Program-made: the position numbers and the translations under genes
Assembly: GCF_024758725.1 (NCBI RefSeq)
Contig: NZ_CP096972.1
Location: 3,144,001-3,208,000, forward strand
Direction: 5' to 3'
Source: Sphingomonas sp. SUN039
GTDB lineage: Bacteria > Pseudomonadota > Alphaproteobacteria > Sphingomonadales > Sphingomonadaceae
DNA: 64,000 bases
Notes under the pieces: generated by a model
What the model was told of the DNA's origin: nothing
The model's database searches: none
What the model saw: the letters and a program-made list of their open reading frames with translations, nothing else
Part shown: positions 42,363-50,647 of the stretch, in pieces
Numbering within the stretch: the stretch's first letter is position 1
How the letters are laid out: each line of letters opens with the position of its first letter

Positions 42363-43387
42363 GTCTCACCCAAGAACCTCGAGATCTCAGCGTCTGTCAC
42401 CTTGCGGCACATTGCCGTTACGCGCTGCGCCCTACCGGCACCCTTTTGCTTATGACATAGAGCGTCTCCAGCGGCGCTTACCTCAAGCACTACCATTGTT
42501 CCGTTTTCGTTCTTGACCCATTTGCGCGCTCCGGCCACCTCTGTCAATTGCCAGTCGAGTTCGGCACCATCAACCAACGCCAAGGCGTTCGCCACCTCAA
42601 TCGCGCTCTGGTATCTATCGGCGGGTTCGACCTTCAAGCATTTCTTGATCACCGTTCGCAAACGAGACGGCGCCTGCGGCGGAAATCTTTTGCGATCAGG
42701 AAAGCGGCCACCGAGTACATCGTCCTTGAATGTCTGTGCATTGGCATAGGTAGCAAATTGGCGATCGAATTCAGCGTTGCCAACGACCATCCTATATAGC
42801 GTCAAGCCTATCTGATAAATGTCCCAGCGGAGATCGAATGCTGCCTGCCCTCGCAATGCCTCCGGCGGGATCATCTTCTGGTATGCTTTCCCCGGGTTGG
42901 CGACGCCGCCGGTCATCTGCTTCGCAAGCCCGAAATCTGACAGCAGGGCATCTCCGCGATCAGATAGCAGAATGTTATCCGGCTTTACGTCAAAATGGAT
43001 CAGACCTTTTGAGTGAATATTGTGAAGCGCGCTCAGCGTCTGGCAAGCAAGCGTCACAATGCGTCTGACCGTCAAATGCGAGCCAGCGGAAATCAATGGC
43101 TTGATCGATCCATTCGCGTAATAGGGCATCGCGATGAAGATACTGTCGGCGCTTTGGCAGGCATAGTGGAGTTGCACCACATTCGGATGCGCGCTGGCGT
43201 AGAGAGCCTTTGATTCCGCAAAATAGGCTGCAGGCGAGACCAAGCTCGACTTGGCGATCTCCTTTATCACGATGTCGGCGTCCAGCTGGTGATCGCGCGC
43301 CGTGAAAGTCTTGGAGTTTTGGCCATCCTGACCGATCTCGGTCAGTTTGGTGAATTCAACTTCACCCCTGTCGATCGGGTTAAACAT
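42359..43387 (-). CDS. Soluble eukaryotic-type Ser/Thr protein kinase
   Basis: This 342-residue protein kinase has the ATP Lys in ADIVIKEIAK, alphaC Glu in YFAESKALYA, hinge IAMPYYANGSI, catalytic loop LIHFDVKPDNILL, DFG in LLSDFGLAKQ, an APE-like PPEALRG and DLRWDIYQIGLTLYRM. HRD is replaced by HFD, making it a non-RD kinase. There is no transmembrane helix or PASTA domain. A C-terminal region of about 60 residues (VAGARKWVKNENG onward) is unassigned. It overlaps both neighbours (8 bp and 4 bp) and is AT-richer than the genome average here. Its substrate is unknown; the two operon partners are candidates. Confidence 0.92.
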   Translation of the reverse strand: MFNPIDRGEVEFTKLTEIGQDGQNSKTFTARDHQLDADIVIKEIAKSSLVSPAAYFAESKALYASAHPNVVQLHYACQSADSIFIAMPYYANGSIKPLISAGSHLTVRRIVTLACQTLSALHNIHSKGLIHFDVKPDNILLSDRGDALLSDFGLAKQMTGGVANPGKAYQKMIPPEALRGQAAFDLRWDIYQIGLTLYRMVVGNAEFDRQFATYANAQTFKDDVLGGRFPDRKRFPPQAPSRLRTVIKKCLKVEPADRYQSAIEVANALALVDGAELDWQLTEVAGARKWVKNENGTMVVLEVSAAGDALCHKQKGAGRAQRVTAMCRKVTDAEISRFLGET

Positions 43388-43835
43388 TAGCCGCCCCCAT
43401 TGCGGTCAGGATCGCCTCGCGCTGCAGGTTTCCCTGCGTCTCCCAACCCTCAACGCCCGGATCTTTGCCGCCGGACACCATTGCCTTGAAATCAGTTCGA
43501 TCCATTCCCAGTCGCCGTGATATCGAGGATATCTGACCGACGTAGAACGAGCGCACCGTGCTGCTTGCGAAGGCCTCCTGCACGACCCCCTCAATCTGCA
43601 CGCGATCTACACTTGGGCTACGTGCGCTCGGCTCAGTGACGCGAACACCCGCCTGTTCAACATTATACTCCCGCAGCACGTCGAGAAGATTGCTGCGTAC
43701 ATACTTAAGACCCTCGGGCACGTCGAATGCGGCAGGAATCCTGATCTCTTCAATATTCACAATGACCTTATGATCGCTGTCATATACGGCAAACACCAAC
43801 CCAGCTGGTTGCGCGCGAATTCCTATCGTGATCAT
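43380..43835 (-). CDS. Kinase-associated protein with possible RNase H/RuvC-like fold
   Basis: This 151-residue protein has an N-terminal pattern of strands (MITIGIRAQPAGLVFAVYDS, then HKVIVNIEEIRIP), a helix (LKYVRSNLLDVLREYN) and strand AGVRVTEP, recalling RuvC/RNase H folds. The first catalytic Asp would be Arg (GIRAQ), so it may be an inactive or altered member. The C-terminus ends in a helix (NLQREAILTAMGAANV). Fold assignment is by eye and uncertain. It is the first gene of the three-gene kinase unit; an AAGGAG lies 12 nt before the ATG. Confidence 0.6.
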   Translation of the reverse strand: MITIGIRAQPAGLVFAVYDSDHKVIVNIEEIRIPAAFDVPEGLKYVRSNLLDVLREYNVEQAGVRVTEPSARSPSVDRVQIEGVVQEAFASSTVRSFYVGQISSISRRLGMDRTDFKAMVSGGKDPGVEGWETQGNLQREAILTAMGAANV

Positions 43836-43915
43836 TTAGCTCGTCTGCTCCTTAAAGAGGCTGATGCACTATTTCGAAGAATCGTGCTACGGTTCTTTAG
43901 CTATATATTCATCGC

Positions 43916-43931
43916 GCGCTATAAACGTCCG
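43916..43931. repeat. Direct repeat, right copy flanking kinase module
   Basis: GCGCTATAAACGTCCG, one mismatch from 42200-42215. It lies about 80 bp upstream of the first gene of the kinase unit, next to an AT-rich stretch with TATATA (43901-43910) that could be its leftward promoter. Confidence 0.4.
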
Positions 43932-44000
43932 GGTAAAGTAGGAAGGCGCGGCGCTATTTCCGTCGATATGCCAACCGAATCTAGATCAGCGTCTGTCGCA

Positions 44001-44303
44001 TCAAGCCGCCCGCTTCATCGGTGCCGCACTCAACCTCAAACCCAGCGTCTTCATCACTTCCATCAGTGTCGCAAGCGTCGGATTGCCGTCCTCGCTGAGC
44101 GCAGCATAGAGCGACCCTCGGCTGAGGCCCGCTTCACGCGCGACCTTGGTCATGCCGCGCACCTTGGCGACCTTGCCCAGCGCGTGCGCGAAATAGGCGG
44201 GGTCGCCGGAGGCCAGCGCCTCGTCGAGATAGAGCACCAGCGTCTCGTCGTCGCCGAGTTCGTCGGCGATGCCGAAGGGGATCGTCTCAACCATCGTCTT
44301 CAT
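44001..44303 (-). CDS. Addiction-module antidote-type DNA-binding protein
   Basis: This 100-residue XRE-like antidote protein of the HI1420/CC2405 type contains YLDEALASGDPAYFAHALGK, then KVAREAGLSRGSLYAALSED and PTLATLMEVMKTLGLRLS. In usual modules its partner is a Gp49-family HigB toxin located immediately upstream. Here the upstream gene is instead the HigA antitoxin of the adjacent pair, so this antidote lacks an obvious partner. It starts 12 bp after that gene and may belong to the same operon. Confidence 0.82.
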   Translation of the reverse strand: MKTMVETIPFGIADELGDDETLVLYLDEALASGDPAYFAHALGKVAKVRGMTKVAREAGLSRGSLYAALSEDGNPTLATLMEVMKTLGLRLSAAPMKRAA

Positions 44304-44314
44304 CCACCTGAATG

Positions 44315-44611
44315 CTACGCCGCCCGCAACGCCCGCTGCACCGCTTCCGGCTCACGGTCTATCACCTTCAGCAACGTGCGTGCCGGGCCTTCGGGAAGCC
44401 GCTTGCCCTGCTCCCAATGGCGCAACGTGTTGACGCTGACGCCGAAGCGTTGGGCGAACGCCTCTTGCGTCATGCCGGTCTTTGTCCGGATCGCGCGGAC
44501 GTCGAGCGCCTTGGGGTAATGGATACGGTAGTGCGAAACGTCTGCCTCGCCCTTGGCAAAAACAAGTGCTTCCTCCAGTCCACGCCGGATGCTTTCTGCG
44601 ACTTCGCTCAT
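44315..44611 (-). CDS. HigA-type HTH antitoxin
   Basis: This 98-residue antitoxin has a C-terminal XRE helix-turn-helix (VRAIRTKTGMTQEAFAQRFG then VSVNTLRHWEQGKRLPEGPA). Its N-terminal part (ESIRRGLEEALVFAKGE) likely contacts the toxin. GGAAGG lies 7 nt before the ATG at 44611, and the toxin gene ends 4 bp upstream. The toxin-first order is the higBA arrangement. Confidence 0.87.
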   Translation of the reverse strand: MSEVAESIRRGLEEALVFAKGEADVSHYRIHYPKALDVRAIRTKTGMTQEAFAQRFGVSVNTLRHWEQGKRLPEGPARTLLKVIDREPEAVQRALRAA

Positions 44612-44615
44612 TGCG

Positions 44616-44963
44616 TCACCTTCCATATTCGGTCTTCAACAACCCGACCAACCGCTTGAGGTCGTTCCGCGCGGCGTGCGAAATGTTGGCCATCTCGTTC
44701 TTGGGATAGGCCGTAATCAGGAACAGCGGCATGCCGGGATCGTGAAAGAAATAGATCACCCGTGCGCCGCCGCTCTTTCCACGGCCCGGCAACGCCCATC
44801 GCATTTTCCGGACGCCACCCGTCCCCGCGATGACGTCGCCGTGCGTCGGATTTCCTGCCACGAAATCGATCAGATCTTCCCGTTCGTCGTGGTCGAGCAT
44901 CTTTCGCGTCGCCGCGATGAATTCCGGCATCTCGACAACGGCCATCGGCAGGTCATCAGACAT
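44616..44963 (-). CDS. RelE/HigB-type toxin
   Basis: This 115-residue RelE-superfamily mRNA interferase-like toxin has the core PEFIAATRKMLDHDEREDLI, GTGGVRKMRWALPGRGKSGG and ARVIYFFHDPGMPLFLITAY. These correspond to the basic beta-sheet surface with the conserved RxxRW-type region. The C-terminal helix is ISHAARNDLKRLVGLLKTEY. It is followed directly by a HigA antitoxin and then an extra antidote-type gene. Confidence 0.87.
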   Translation of the reverse strand: MSDDLPMAVVEMPEFIAATRKMLDHDEREDLIDFVAGNPTHGDVIAGTGGVRKMRWALPGRGKSGGARVIYFFHDPGMPLFLITAYPKNEMANISHAARNDLKRLVGLLKTEYGR

Positions 44964-44999
44964 GCCCGAAACTAATCCAATGCACTAGTCGAGGTCAAC

Positions 45000-45030
45000 A
45001 AAAAAAGGGGGCCGCCTCTCGGCGACCCCC
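45000..45030 (-). terminator. Intrinsic terminator of pnp
   Basis: On the minus strand this reads GGGGGTCGCC-gaga-GGCGGCCCCC followed by a run of seven T. It lies 34 bp after the pnp stop and ends the leftward superoperon. Confidence 0.92.
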
Positions 45031-45063
45031 CTCTCTTTCGGTCCTCTCCAGAACCTGTAGCTC

Positions 45064-47439
45064 TTAATCCTCGCGGGTCAGGAACGCGGGGGCGAATTCG
45101 GGCGCGGGGCCGTCATCCTTGGGGGCGCTGTCGCGGTCGCGACCGCCGCCATAGCCGCCGCCGCCACCGCCGCTGCGCGGGCCGCGATCACCGCCGCCAT
45201 CGCGACGCGGGCCGCGATCGCCACGGTCTCCACCGCCGTCACGGCGCGGGCCGCGATCGCCACGGCCTTCGCCGTCACGACGGGGCCCACGGTCGGGACG
45301 GTCGCCGCGCGGGCGCTCTTCACGGGGCGGGCGGGTGTCTTCCAGCTCGGCACCGGTTTCCTGATCGACGACGCGCATCGACAGGCGCACCTTGCCGCGC
45401 GGGTCGATTTCCAGGACCTTGACCTTAACTTCCATGCCTTCGCTCAGCACGTCGGCGACCTTTTCGGTGCGCTCGTTGCGGATTTCCGACACGTGGACCA
45501 GGCCGTCCTTGCCGCCCATGAAGTTCACGAACGCGCCGAAATCGACGATGTTCACGACCTTGCCGTCATAGACCTTGCCGACTTCGGCTTCCTCGACGAT
45601 GCCGCTGATCCATTTGCGCGCCGCCTCGATCTGGCTCGGGTCGGACGAGCTGATCTTGATCAGGCCCTCGTCGTCGATGTCGACCTTGGCGCCCGTCGTC
45701 GCCACGATTTCGCGGATGACCTTGCCGCCGGTGCCGATGATGTCGCGGATCTTCGACTTGTCGATCTGCATCGTCTCGATACGGGGGGCATGCGCCGACA
45801 GTTCGGTGCGCGTGTGGTCGAGCGCCTTGGCCATCTCACCCAAGATGTGGGTGCGGCCTTCGGCGGCCTGTGCCAGCGCCTGCTTCATGATCTCTTCGGT
45901 GATGCCGGCGATCTTGATGTCCATCTGCATCGTGGTGATGCCTTCGGACGTGCCCGCAACCTTGAAATCCATGTCGCCGAGGTGGTCTTCGTCGCCCAGG
46001 ATGTCGCTGATCACGGCGAAGTCCTTGCCCTCGAGGATCAGGCCCATGGCGATGCCGCTGACCGGACGCTTCAGGGGAACACCCGCATCCATCATCGACA
46101 GCGAACCGCCGCAGACGGTGGCCATCGACGACGATCCGTTGCTTTCCGTAATGTCCGACAGGACGCGGATCGTGTAGGGGAACTCTTCCTTCGACGGCAG
46201 CACCGGGTGCAGCGCGCGCCAGGCGAGCTTGCCATGGCCGACTTCGCGACGCCCGGGGGCACCGAAGCGGCCGACTTCGCCGACCGAATAGGGCGGGAAG
46301 TTATAGTGGAGCATGAAGTTGGAGTAGGACAGGCCGTTGAGGCCGTCGATCATCTGCTCGGCGTCCTTGGTGCCGAGCGTCGTCGTGCAGATCGACTGCG
46401 TCTCGCCGCGCGTGAACAGCGCGGAGCCGTGCGTGCGGGGCAGGAAGCCGACGATCGCCTCGATCGGGCGGATCTGCGTGGTGGTGCGGCCGTCGATGCG
46501 TGCGCCGTCCTTCAGGATGGCGGTGCGGACGATTTCAGCCTCGAGCTTCTTCATCAGCTTGCCCGCGGCCATCTGGTCCTGCGGGGTGGCGTCGGCGAAC
46601 GCGGCCTTGCCCTTGGCGCGGGCTTCGTTGAGCAGGTTCGACCGCGCGGACTTGTCGGTCACCTTGTAGGCGGCGGCGATGTCCTTGCCGATCAGCTTCT
46701 TCAGCTTGTCCTTGGCGGCGGACAGGTCGGCCTGCGGGGCCATCGGCCACGGATCCTTGGCTGCCTGTTCGGCGAGATCGATGATCGCGCCGATGACCTT
46801 CTGGATGCCGCGGTGCGCGAACATGACCGCGCCCAGCATGACTTCTTCCGACAGCTCCTTGGCTTCGGATTCGACCATCATCACTGCGTCGTGCGTGCCC
46901 GCGACCACCAGGTCGAGGTCGCCTTCGGCAACCTGCTCGTCGGTCGGGTTCAGGATGTACTCGCCCTCGACATAGCCGACGCGCGCCGCCGCAATTGGCC
47001 CCATGAAGGGAACGCCGCTCAACGTCAGTGCAGCCGACGCCGCGACCATCGCGAGGATGTCCGGCTCGTTTTCGCCGTCATACGACATCACTTGGGCGAT
47101 GACGTTGATCTCGTTATAAAACCCTTCGGGGAACAACGGACGGATCGGCCGGTCGATCAGGCGCGAAACCAGCGTTTCCTTTTCGGTTGCACCGCGCTCG
47201 CGCTTGAAAAAGCCGCCCGGAATGCGGCCTGCCGACGAATATTTTTCCTGATAGTGGACGGTCAGCGGGAAGAAGTCCTGCCCTTCCTTGACGCTGCGTG
47301 CCGCGGTCACCGCGCACAACACCACTGTTTCGCCGAGCGTCGCCATCACGGCGCCATCGGCCTGGCGGGCAACGCGGCCCGTTTCGAGCTTGAGGGTTTG
47401 TCCGCCCCACTCGATTTCGACTGTCTTCATATTGAACAT
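45064..47439 (-). CDS. pnp: Polynucleotide phosphorylase
   Basis: PNPase degrades RNA from the 3' end with phosphate and is a degradosome component. This copy has 791 residues. Two RNase PH domains contain [19 protein letters not shown] and [13 protein letters not shown]-like [19 protein letters not shown]. The KH domain has [15 protein letters not shown] and the S1 domain [17 protein letters not shown]. After residue about 700 there is an unusual tail of Arg/Gly/Asp repeats ([14 protein letters not shown]) ending in a short acidic segment. AGGA lies 6 nt before the ATG at 47439. It is last in the nusA-infB superoperon. Confidence 0.97.
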   Translation of the reverse strand: MFNMKTVEIEWGGQTLKLETGRVARQADGAVMATLGETVVLCAVTAARSVKEGQDFFPLTVHYQEKYSSAGRIPGGFFKRERGATEKETLVSRLIDRPIRPLFPEGFYNEINVIAQVMSYDGENEPDILAMVAASAALTLSGVPFMGPIAAARVGYVEGEYILNPTDEQVAEGDLDLVVAGTHDAVMMVESEAKELSEEVMLGAVMFAHRGIQKVIGAIIDLAEQAAKDPWPMAPQADLSAAKDKLKKLIGKDIAAAYKVTDKSARSNLLNEARAKGKAAFADATPQDQMAAGKLMKKLEAEIVRTAILKDGARIDGRTTTQIRPIEAIVGFLPRTHGSALFTRGETQSICTTTLGTKDAEQMIDGLNGLSYSNFMLHYNFPPYSVGEVGRFGAPGRREVGHGKLAWRALHPVLPSKEEFPYTIRVLSDITESNGSSSMATVCGGSLSMMDAGVPLKRPVSGIAMGLILEGKDFAVISDILGDEDHLGDMDFKVAGTSEGITTMQMDIKIAGITEEIMKQALAQAAEGRTHILGEMAKALDHTRTELSAHAPRIETMQIDKSKIRDIIGTGGKVIREIVATTGAKVDIDDEGLIKISSSDPSQIEAARKWISGIVEEAEVGKVYDGKVVNIVDFGAFVNFMGGKDGLVHVSEIRNERTEKVADVLSEGMEVKVKVLEIDPRGKVRLSMRVVDQETGAELEDTRPPREERPRGDRPDRGPRRDGEGRGDRGPRRDGGGDRGDRGPRRDGGGDRGPRSGGGGGGYGGGRDRDSAPKDDGPAPEFAPAFLTRED

Positions 47440-47558
47440 GTGTATTCCTTTACGACCCGCGAGCCAGATGCTGCGGGGGCCAATAAGGCAGACATCCGGT
47501 CTGCGAGCGGTGCGGGCGCTATTGGCCCAATGCGCCCCGCCGAATGCGGGACATAAGC

Positions 47559-47582
47559 AAACGGCGCCCTGAGGCGCCGTTT
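47559..47582 (-). terminator. Hairpin between rpsO and pnp
   Basis: AAACGGCGCC-ctga-GGCGCCGTTT, a perfect 10-bp stem just after the rpsO stop. The T-run is short, so it may act as a partial terminator or an RNase processing site between rpsO and pnp, as the rpsO-pnp junction is known to be processed in E. coli. Confidence 0.75.
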
Positions 47583-47586
47583 GAAA

Positions 47587-47856
47587 CTATTTACGAAGCC
47601 CGAGCTTCGTGATGAGTGCGGTGTAGCGCGCGACGTCGATCTTTTTCAGATAATCGAGCAGCGAGCGGCGCTTGTTGACCATCATCAACAGGCCGCGACG
47701 CGAGTGGTTGTCCTTCTTGTGCGTCTTGAAATGCTCGGTCAGGTTGACGATACGCTCGGTCAGGATCGCGACCTGGACTTCGGGGGACCCGGTGTCGCCT
47801 TCGGCTTGTGCGTTGTCCTTGATGATTTCGGTCTTGCGTGCAGCAGCTACAGTCAA
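47587..47856 (-). CDS. rpsO: 30S ribosomal protein S15
   Basis: S15 binds 16S rRNA early in 30S assembly. It has 89 residues, the standard length, with [40 protein letters not shown] and a C-terminal [11 protein letters not shown]. It sits between truB and pnp, as in many proteobacteria. Confidence 0.98.
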   Translation of the reverse strand: MTVAAARKTEIIKDNAQAEGDTGSPEVQVAILTERIVNLTEHFKTHKKDNHSRRGLLMMVNKRRSLLDYLKKIDVARYTALITKLGLRK

Positions 47857-47879
47857 ATTCTATTCCTTCGCGGTATCGT

Positions 47880-48848
47880 TTACAGGTTGAAGCCACGCTC
47901 GACCCGGACAAGTCCGGCAACGATCTCCACCAGCGCCACGGGCGTATCGCCCAGTTTCGCAAAGTGCAGGCCGTCGGAGGCGGCAACCCCGTCAAGCACG
48001 CGCCCTTGTCGGAGCGCTGCGGCTTGGTCGGGGGTGAGAGAAAGAGCCGGGATACCGTCCAGCCCTGCCTCGATGGGACGCAGGTGCGCCTCAAGCGTCG
48101 CGCCACTAGCGGCCTCGCCCAATAAGTCCAGCGAAATCGCTTGGGACAGGTCGAACGGCCCCGCGCGCGTGCGGCGGAGCATCGTGACATGGCCGACCGT
48201 GCCCAGCGCGAGCGCGATGTCACGGGCGAGGGATCGGATGTAAGTGCCTTTGGAGACATGGGCGGTGAGGGTGATCGAGGAAAGAAGGGGGGCTTCGACA
48301 AGCTCAGCCAAGTCGGATTGCGAGAGCGATTCCCCAACCGACTTGGCTGAGCTTGTCGAAGCCCCTTCTTCTACCTTTAGCGAGAAAACCGTCACCGCCC
48401 GCCTCGCCAGCACGACCTCCTCCCCCGCCCGCGCCAGATCATAGGCGCGAGCGCCATCGACTTTTAGCGCCGAATATGCAGGCGGAACCTGCTCGATGGA
48501 GCCAGTAAACTGCGGCAAGACTGCTTCGACTTGTGCGAGCGTTGGCCGCCCATCGCTCTCGGCCATCACCACCCCTTCGAGATCGAGCGTATCGGTCTGA
48601 ACGCCAAACCCGATCGTAAACTCATACACCTTGCTGGCATCGAGCATCCGCCCCGCCAGCTTTGTCGCCTCGCCCAGCGCAATCGGCAGCACGCCGGTCG
48701 CCAACGGGTCGAGCGTGCCGCCATGCCCGACCTTCACCTTGGCATAGCCGCCCTGCCGCAGCGCGCGCTTGACCGCACTCACGCCCTGCGTCGAGCCGAG
48801 CCCGAGCGGTTTGTCGAGGATGATCCAGCCGTGCACTCGGGCCGTCAA
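47880..48848 (-). CDS. truB: tRNA pseudouridine-55 synthase
   Basis: TruB makes pseudouridine 55 in the tRNA T-loop. This copy of about 322 residues has HGWIILDKPLGLGSTQ, the catalytic Asp in GHGGTLDPLATGVLPIALGE, YSALKVDGARAYDLAR and GTYIRSLARDIA. Between residues about 181 and 208 it carries an extra segment rich in Ala, Ser and Glu, encoded by a 77-bp palindrome (48289-48365) inserted in frame. The start is probably TTG 48848, whose TTGA overlaps the GNAT stop; GTG 48836 is the alternative. Confidence 0.94.
   Translation of the reverse strand: MTARVHGWIILDKPLGLGSTQGVSAVKRALRQGGYAKVKVGHGGTLDPLATGVLPIALGEATKLAGRMLDASKVYEFTIGFGVQTDTLDLEGVVMAESDGRPTLAQVEAVLPQFTGSIEQVPPAYSALKVDGARAYDLARAGEEVVLARRAVTVFSLKVEEGASTSSAKSVGESLSQSDLAELVEAPLLSSITLTAHVSKGTYIRSLARDIALALGTVGHVTMLRRTRAGPFDLSQAISLDLLGEAASGATLEAHLRPIEAGLDGIPALSLTPDQAAALRQGRVLDGVAASDGLHFAKLGDTPVALVEIVAGLVRVERGFNL
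48289..48365. repeat. In-frame palindrome inside truB
   Basis: Perfect 28-bp inverted arms, 48289-48316 and 48338-48365, around a 21-nt loop, with core CTTCGACAAGCTCAGCC. The CTTCGACAAGCTCAG core is a common dispersed repeat in sphingomonads, to my knowledge. It is translated as a surplus loop of TruB. Confidence 0.9.
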
Positions 48849-49393
48849 CGAGACGATGTCGAGAGCTGGCTGATCCAGTTCGCCGCATCGAGGCGATATA
48901 CTGCCGTATCGCGCAGATAGCCCGTCCACGTCGTGCGCTCACCGACGAGCGTCTCGACGTGAACGGCGCCCAGCTTCACCACTGCAGCCATGGAACGCCC
49001 GTTCCGGGTATCGACCTTGAAAATGATGTACTTAAATCCGCAGGCAATCGCGTGGTCGATCAGGAGCCTTTTCATCTGCGCGTTGAAACCCGTGCCTCGA
49101 CACCGGGGAGCGATGTATGTCGCGCCGATTTCCAAGGAGGATGCTGCTTCGTCGATGCCGATATAACTGGTCATGCCGACGACGGTATCGCCGTCGAGGA
49201 CGGCAAACATCTCCCAAGCAGGTAGCGCGCGAAACAGGGCGAGCGCGGGATCGAAATGTTCTCCCAGCATCGAGACAGGATAGATATCCCAGATCAGCTT
49301 GTCCTCCGCACAGGCGCGGCGGAGCGGCTCGACGTGCCGATCTTCAAAGGGTTCTAGGACAACATTGTCCGCACTTAGCCTATTCGAAATCAT
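48845..49393 (-). CDS. GNAT family N-acetyltransferase
   Basis: This 182-residue RimJ/RimL-like acetyltransferase (LEPFEDRHVEPLRRACAEDK) carries the acetyl-CoA loop as YIAPRCRGTGFNAQMKRLL and the conserved FKVDTRNGRSMAAVVKLGAV. The substrate may be a ribosomal or other protein N-terminus or a small amine. Its start overlaps the tdk stop and its stop overlaps the truB start, so it is embedded in the superoperon. It is AT-richer than truB and tdk. Confidence 0.88.
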   Translation of the reverse strand: MISNRLSADNVVLEPFEDRHVEPLRRACAEDKLIWDIYPVSMLGEHFDPALALFRALPAWEMFAVLDGDTVVGMTSYIGIDEAASSLEIGATYIAPRCRGTGFNAQMKRLLIDHAIACGFKYIIFKVDTRNGRSMAAVVKLGAVHVETLVGERTTWTGYLRDTAVYRLDAANWISQLSTSSR

Positions 49394-49968
49394 GCGTTCA
49401 GCCGTTCCATGAAGTGCCGCCGACACAATGCGATATAGCGATCATTGCCGCCGATTTCGGTCTGGTCGCCGTCCTGCACCGCGCGGCCCGCCGCATCGAC
49501 ACGCAGGTTCATTGTCGCCTTGCGCCCGCATTCGCAGATCGCTTTCAGCTCGGTCAGGCTGTCGGCCAGCCCCAATAGCGCTGCCGATCCTTCGAACAAT
49601 GCGCCCCTGAAATCGGTGCGGAGGCCATAGGTCACGACCGGCATGTCGTCGCGGTCGCATAGTTCGGCAAGCTGCCACACCTGCGCGCGCGTCAGAAACT
49701 GTGCCTCGTCGATCAGCACACAGGAAATCTTGCGGTTCGCGCGTTCTGCCCGCACCAGTGCGGCAATGTCGGTCGCCGCATCGAACGGCACCGCGTCCGC
49801 CTCCAGTCCGATCCGCGACCCGATCTTGGCGAACCCCGCACGGTCGTCGACAGCCGCAGTAAACAGCATCGCCGCCATCCCGCGCTCGGCATAGTTGAAC
49901 GCCGCCTGCAACAGCGTGGTCGATTTCCCCGCATTCATCGCGGCATAGTAGAAATAAAGCTTGGCCAT
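49390..49968 (-). CDS. tdk: Thymidine kinase
   Basis: Thymidine kinase phosphorylates thymidine to dTMP for salvage. It has 192 residues. The P-loop is MNAGKSTTLLQAA, the Walker B-like segment VLIDEAQFLT, and the lasso/zinc region C-x2-C-like in AICECGRKATMN with C-terminal LCRRHF. It lies between the PIN toxin of module 2 (1-bp gap) and the GNAT gene (4-bp overlap), an unusual place for tdk. Confidence 0.95.
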   Translation of the reverse strand: MAKLYFYYAAMNAGKSTTLLQAAFNYAERGMAAMLFTAAVDDRAGFAKIGSRIGLEADAVPFDAATDIAALVRAERANRKISCVLIDEAQFLTRAQVWQLAELCDRDDMPVVTYGLRTDFRGALFEGSAALLGLADSLTELKAICECGRKATMNLRVDAAGRAVQDGDQTEIGGNDRYIALCRRHFMERLNA

Positions 49969-49969
49969 T

Positions 49970-50371
49970 TCAGGCCGACGCCAGCGTACGAACGACGACC
50001 GGCGATGTCGTACCGGCGTCCTTCGCGATACCGGCATCGAAGGTCGCGAATGCATCGACCGTTACCGGCACGCACGCGAGGTGGAGGAGGTCGGCGAATT
50101 CACCGCGAACCTTATAGCGCCCGATGGCCCATTCGACCGCAATGCGGCGCTCGATATCGACACCCGGCAAAGCGAAAAGGGCAGCCAGCGCATCGGCGAT
50201 GCGCCGACGGTCGAATTTGTACCGCGACCGCAACACCCATTCGACTTCGAGCACGACCGTCGGTAACAGATAGATACCATTCGACGCGATCAGCGCGAGC
50301 GCGATGTCACATTGCCGGGCATCGTCACCGACGATGATTCGCAACGGCACATTGGCATCCACCGCAACCAT
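49970..50371 (-). CDS. PIN-domain toxin, module 2
   Basis: This 133-residue PIN ribonuclease is paralogous to the toxin at 27491-27880. The acidic positions are D in VAVDANVPLRIIVGDD, E in LEVEWVLRSRYK, D in GEFADLLHLACV and D in AFATFDAGIAK. It starts 9 bp after the antitoxin stop rather than overlapping it. It is inserted between rbfA and tdk in the translation superoperon. Confidence 0.9.
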   Translation of the reverse strand: MVAVDANVPLRIIVGDDARQCDIALALIASNGIYLLPTVVLEVEWVLRSRYKFDRRRIADALAALFALPGVDIERRIAVEWAIGRYKVRGEFADLLHLACVPVTVDAFATFDAGIAKDAGTTSPVVVRTLASA

Positions 50372-50380
50372 CGGGCACCG

Positions 50381-50644
50381 TCAGCGCGACATATCGTCGT
50401 AGTCGTCGTCATCCTTGACGCCCATGTCTTTGATCGACATCGGCGGACCTTCGTACTTAGGCACTCGTCGGCGGAACTCTTCCCAGGATATCGTTTCGCG
50501 CCTTGGCTCGGGGGGCTCCAGGATGGCGCGTCCGCCCGCATGACGCACGACGAGCGGCTGACCCTCCGGCCAGCCGAGCGCTTCGCGCACGTCTTTGGGA
50601 ATCACGACCTGTCCCTTGGTCGACATTTTCGTCAGCGCGTTCAT
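50381..50644 (-). CDS. AbrB/MazE-type antitoxin, module 2
   Basis: This 87-residue protein has an N-terminal AbrB fold (MNALTKMSTKGQVVIPKDVR) and an acidic C-terminal tail (MGVKDDDDYDDMSR) suited to binding the PIN toxin. The ATG at 50644 is preferred over a TTG at 50659 that lies within the operator. Upstream, GGTAAG-N6-CTTACC (50648-50665) resembles the operator of module 1. Confidence 0.88.
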   Translation of the reverse strand: MNALTKMSTKGQVVIPKDVREALGWPEGQPLVVRHAGGRAILEPPEPRRETISWEEFRRRVPKYEGPPMSIKDMGVKDDDDYDDMSR

Positions 50645-50647
50645 TCC

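Noticed and set aside
42174-42455. 93-codon plus-strand frame at the end of the kinase unit
   Set aside because: It overlaps the conserved kinase C-terminus and the translationally coupled 55-residue gene on the other strand, and has no Shine-Dalgarno.
45493-47556. Long open frame of 687 codons on the plus strand opposite pnp
   Set aside because: It is the complement of a certain pnp gene; the translation is biased in Asp, Arg, His and Val as expected for a shadow of high-GC coding DNA, with no family resemblance.
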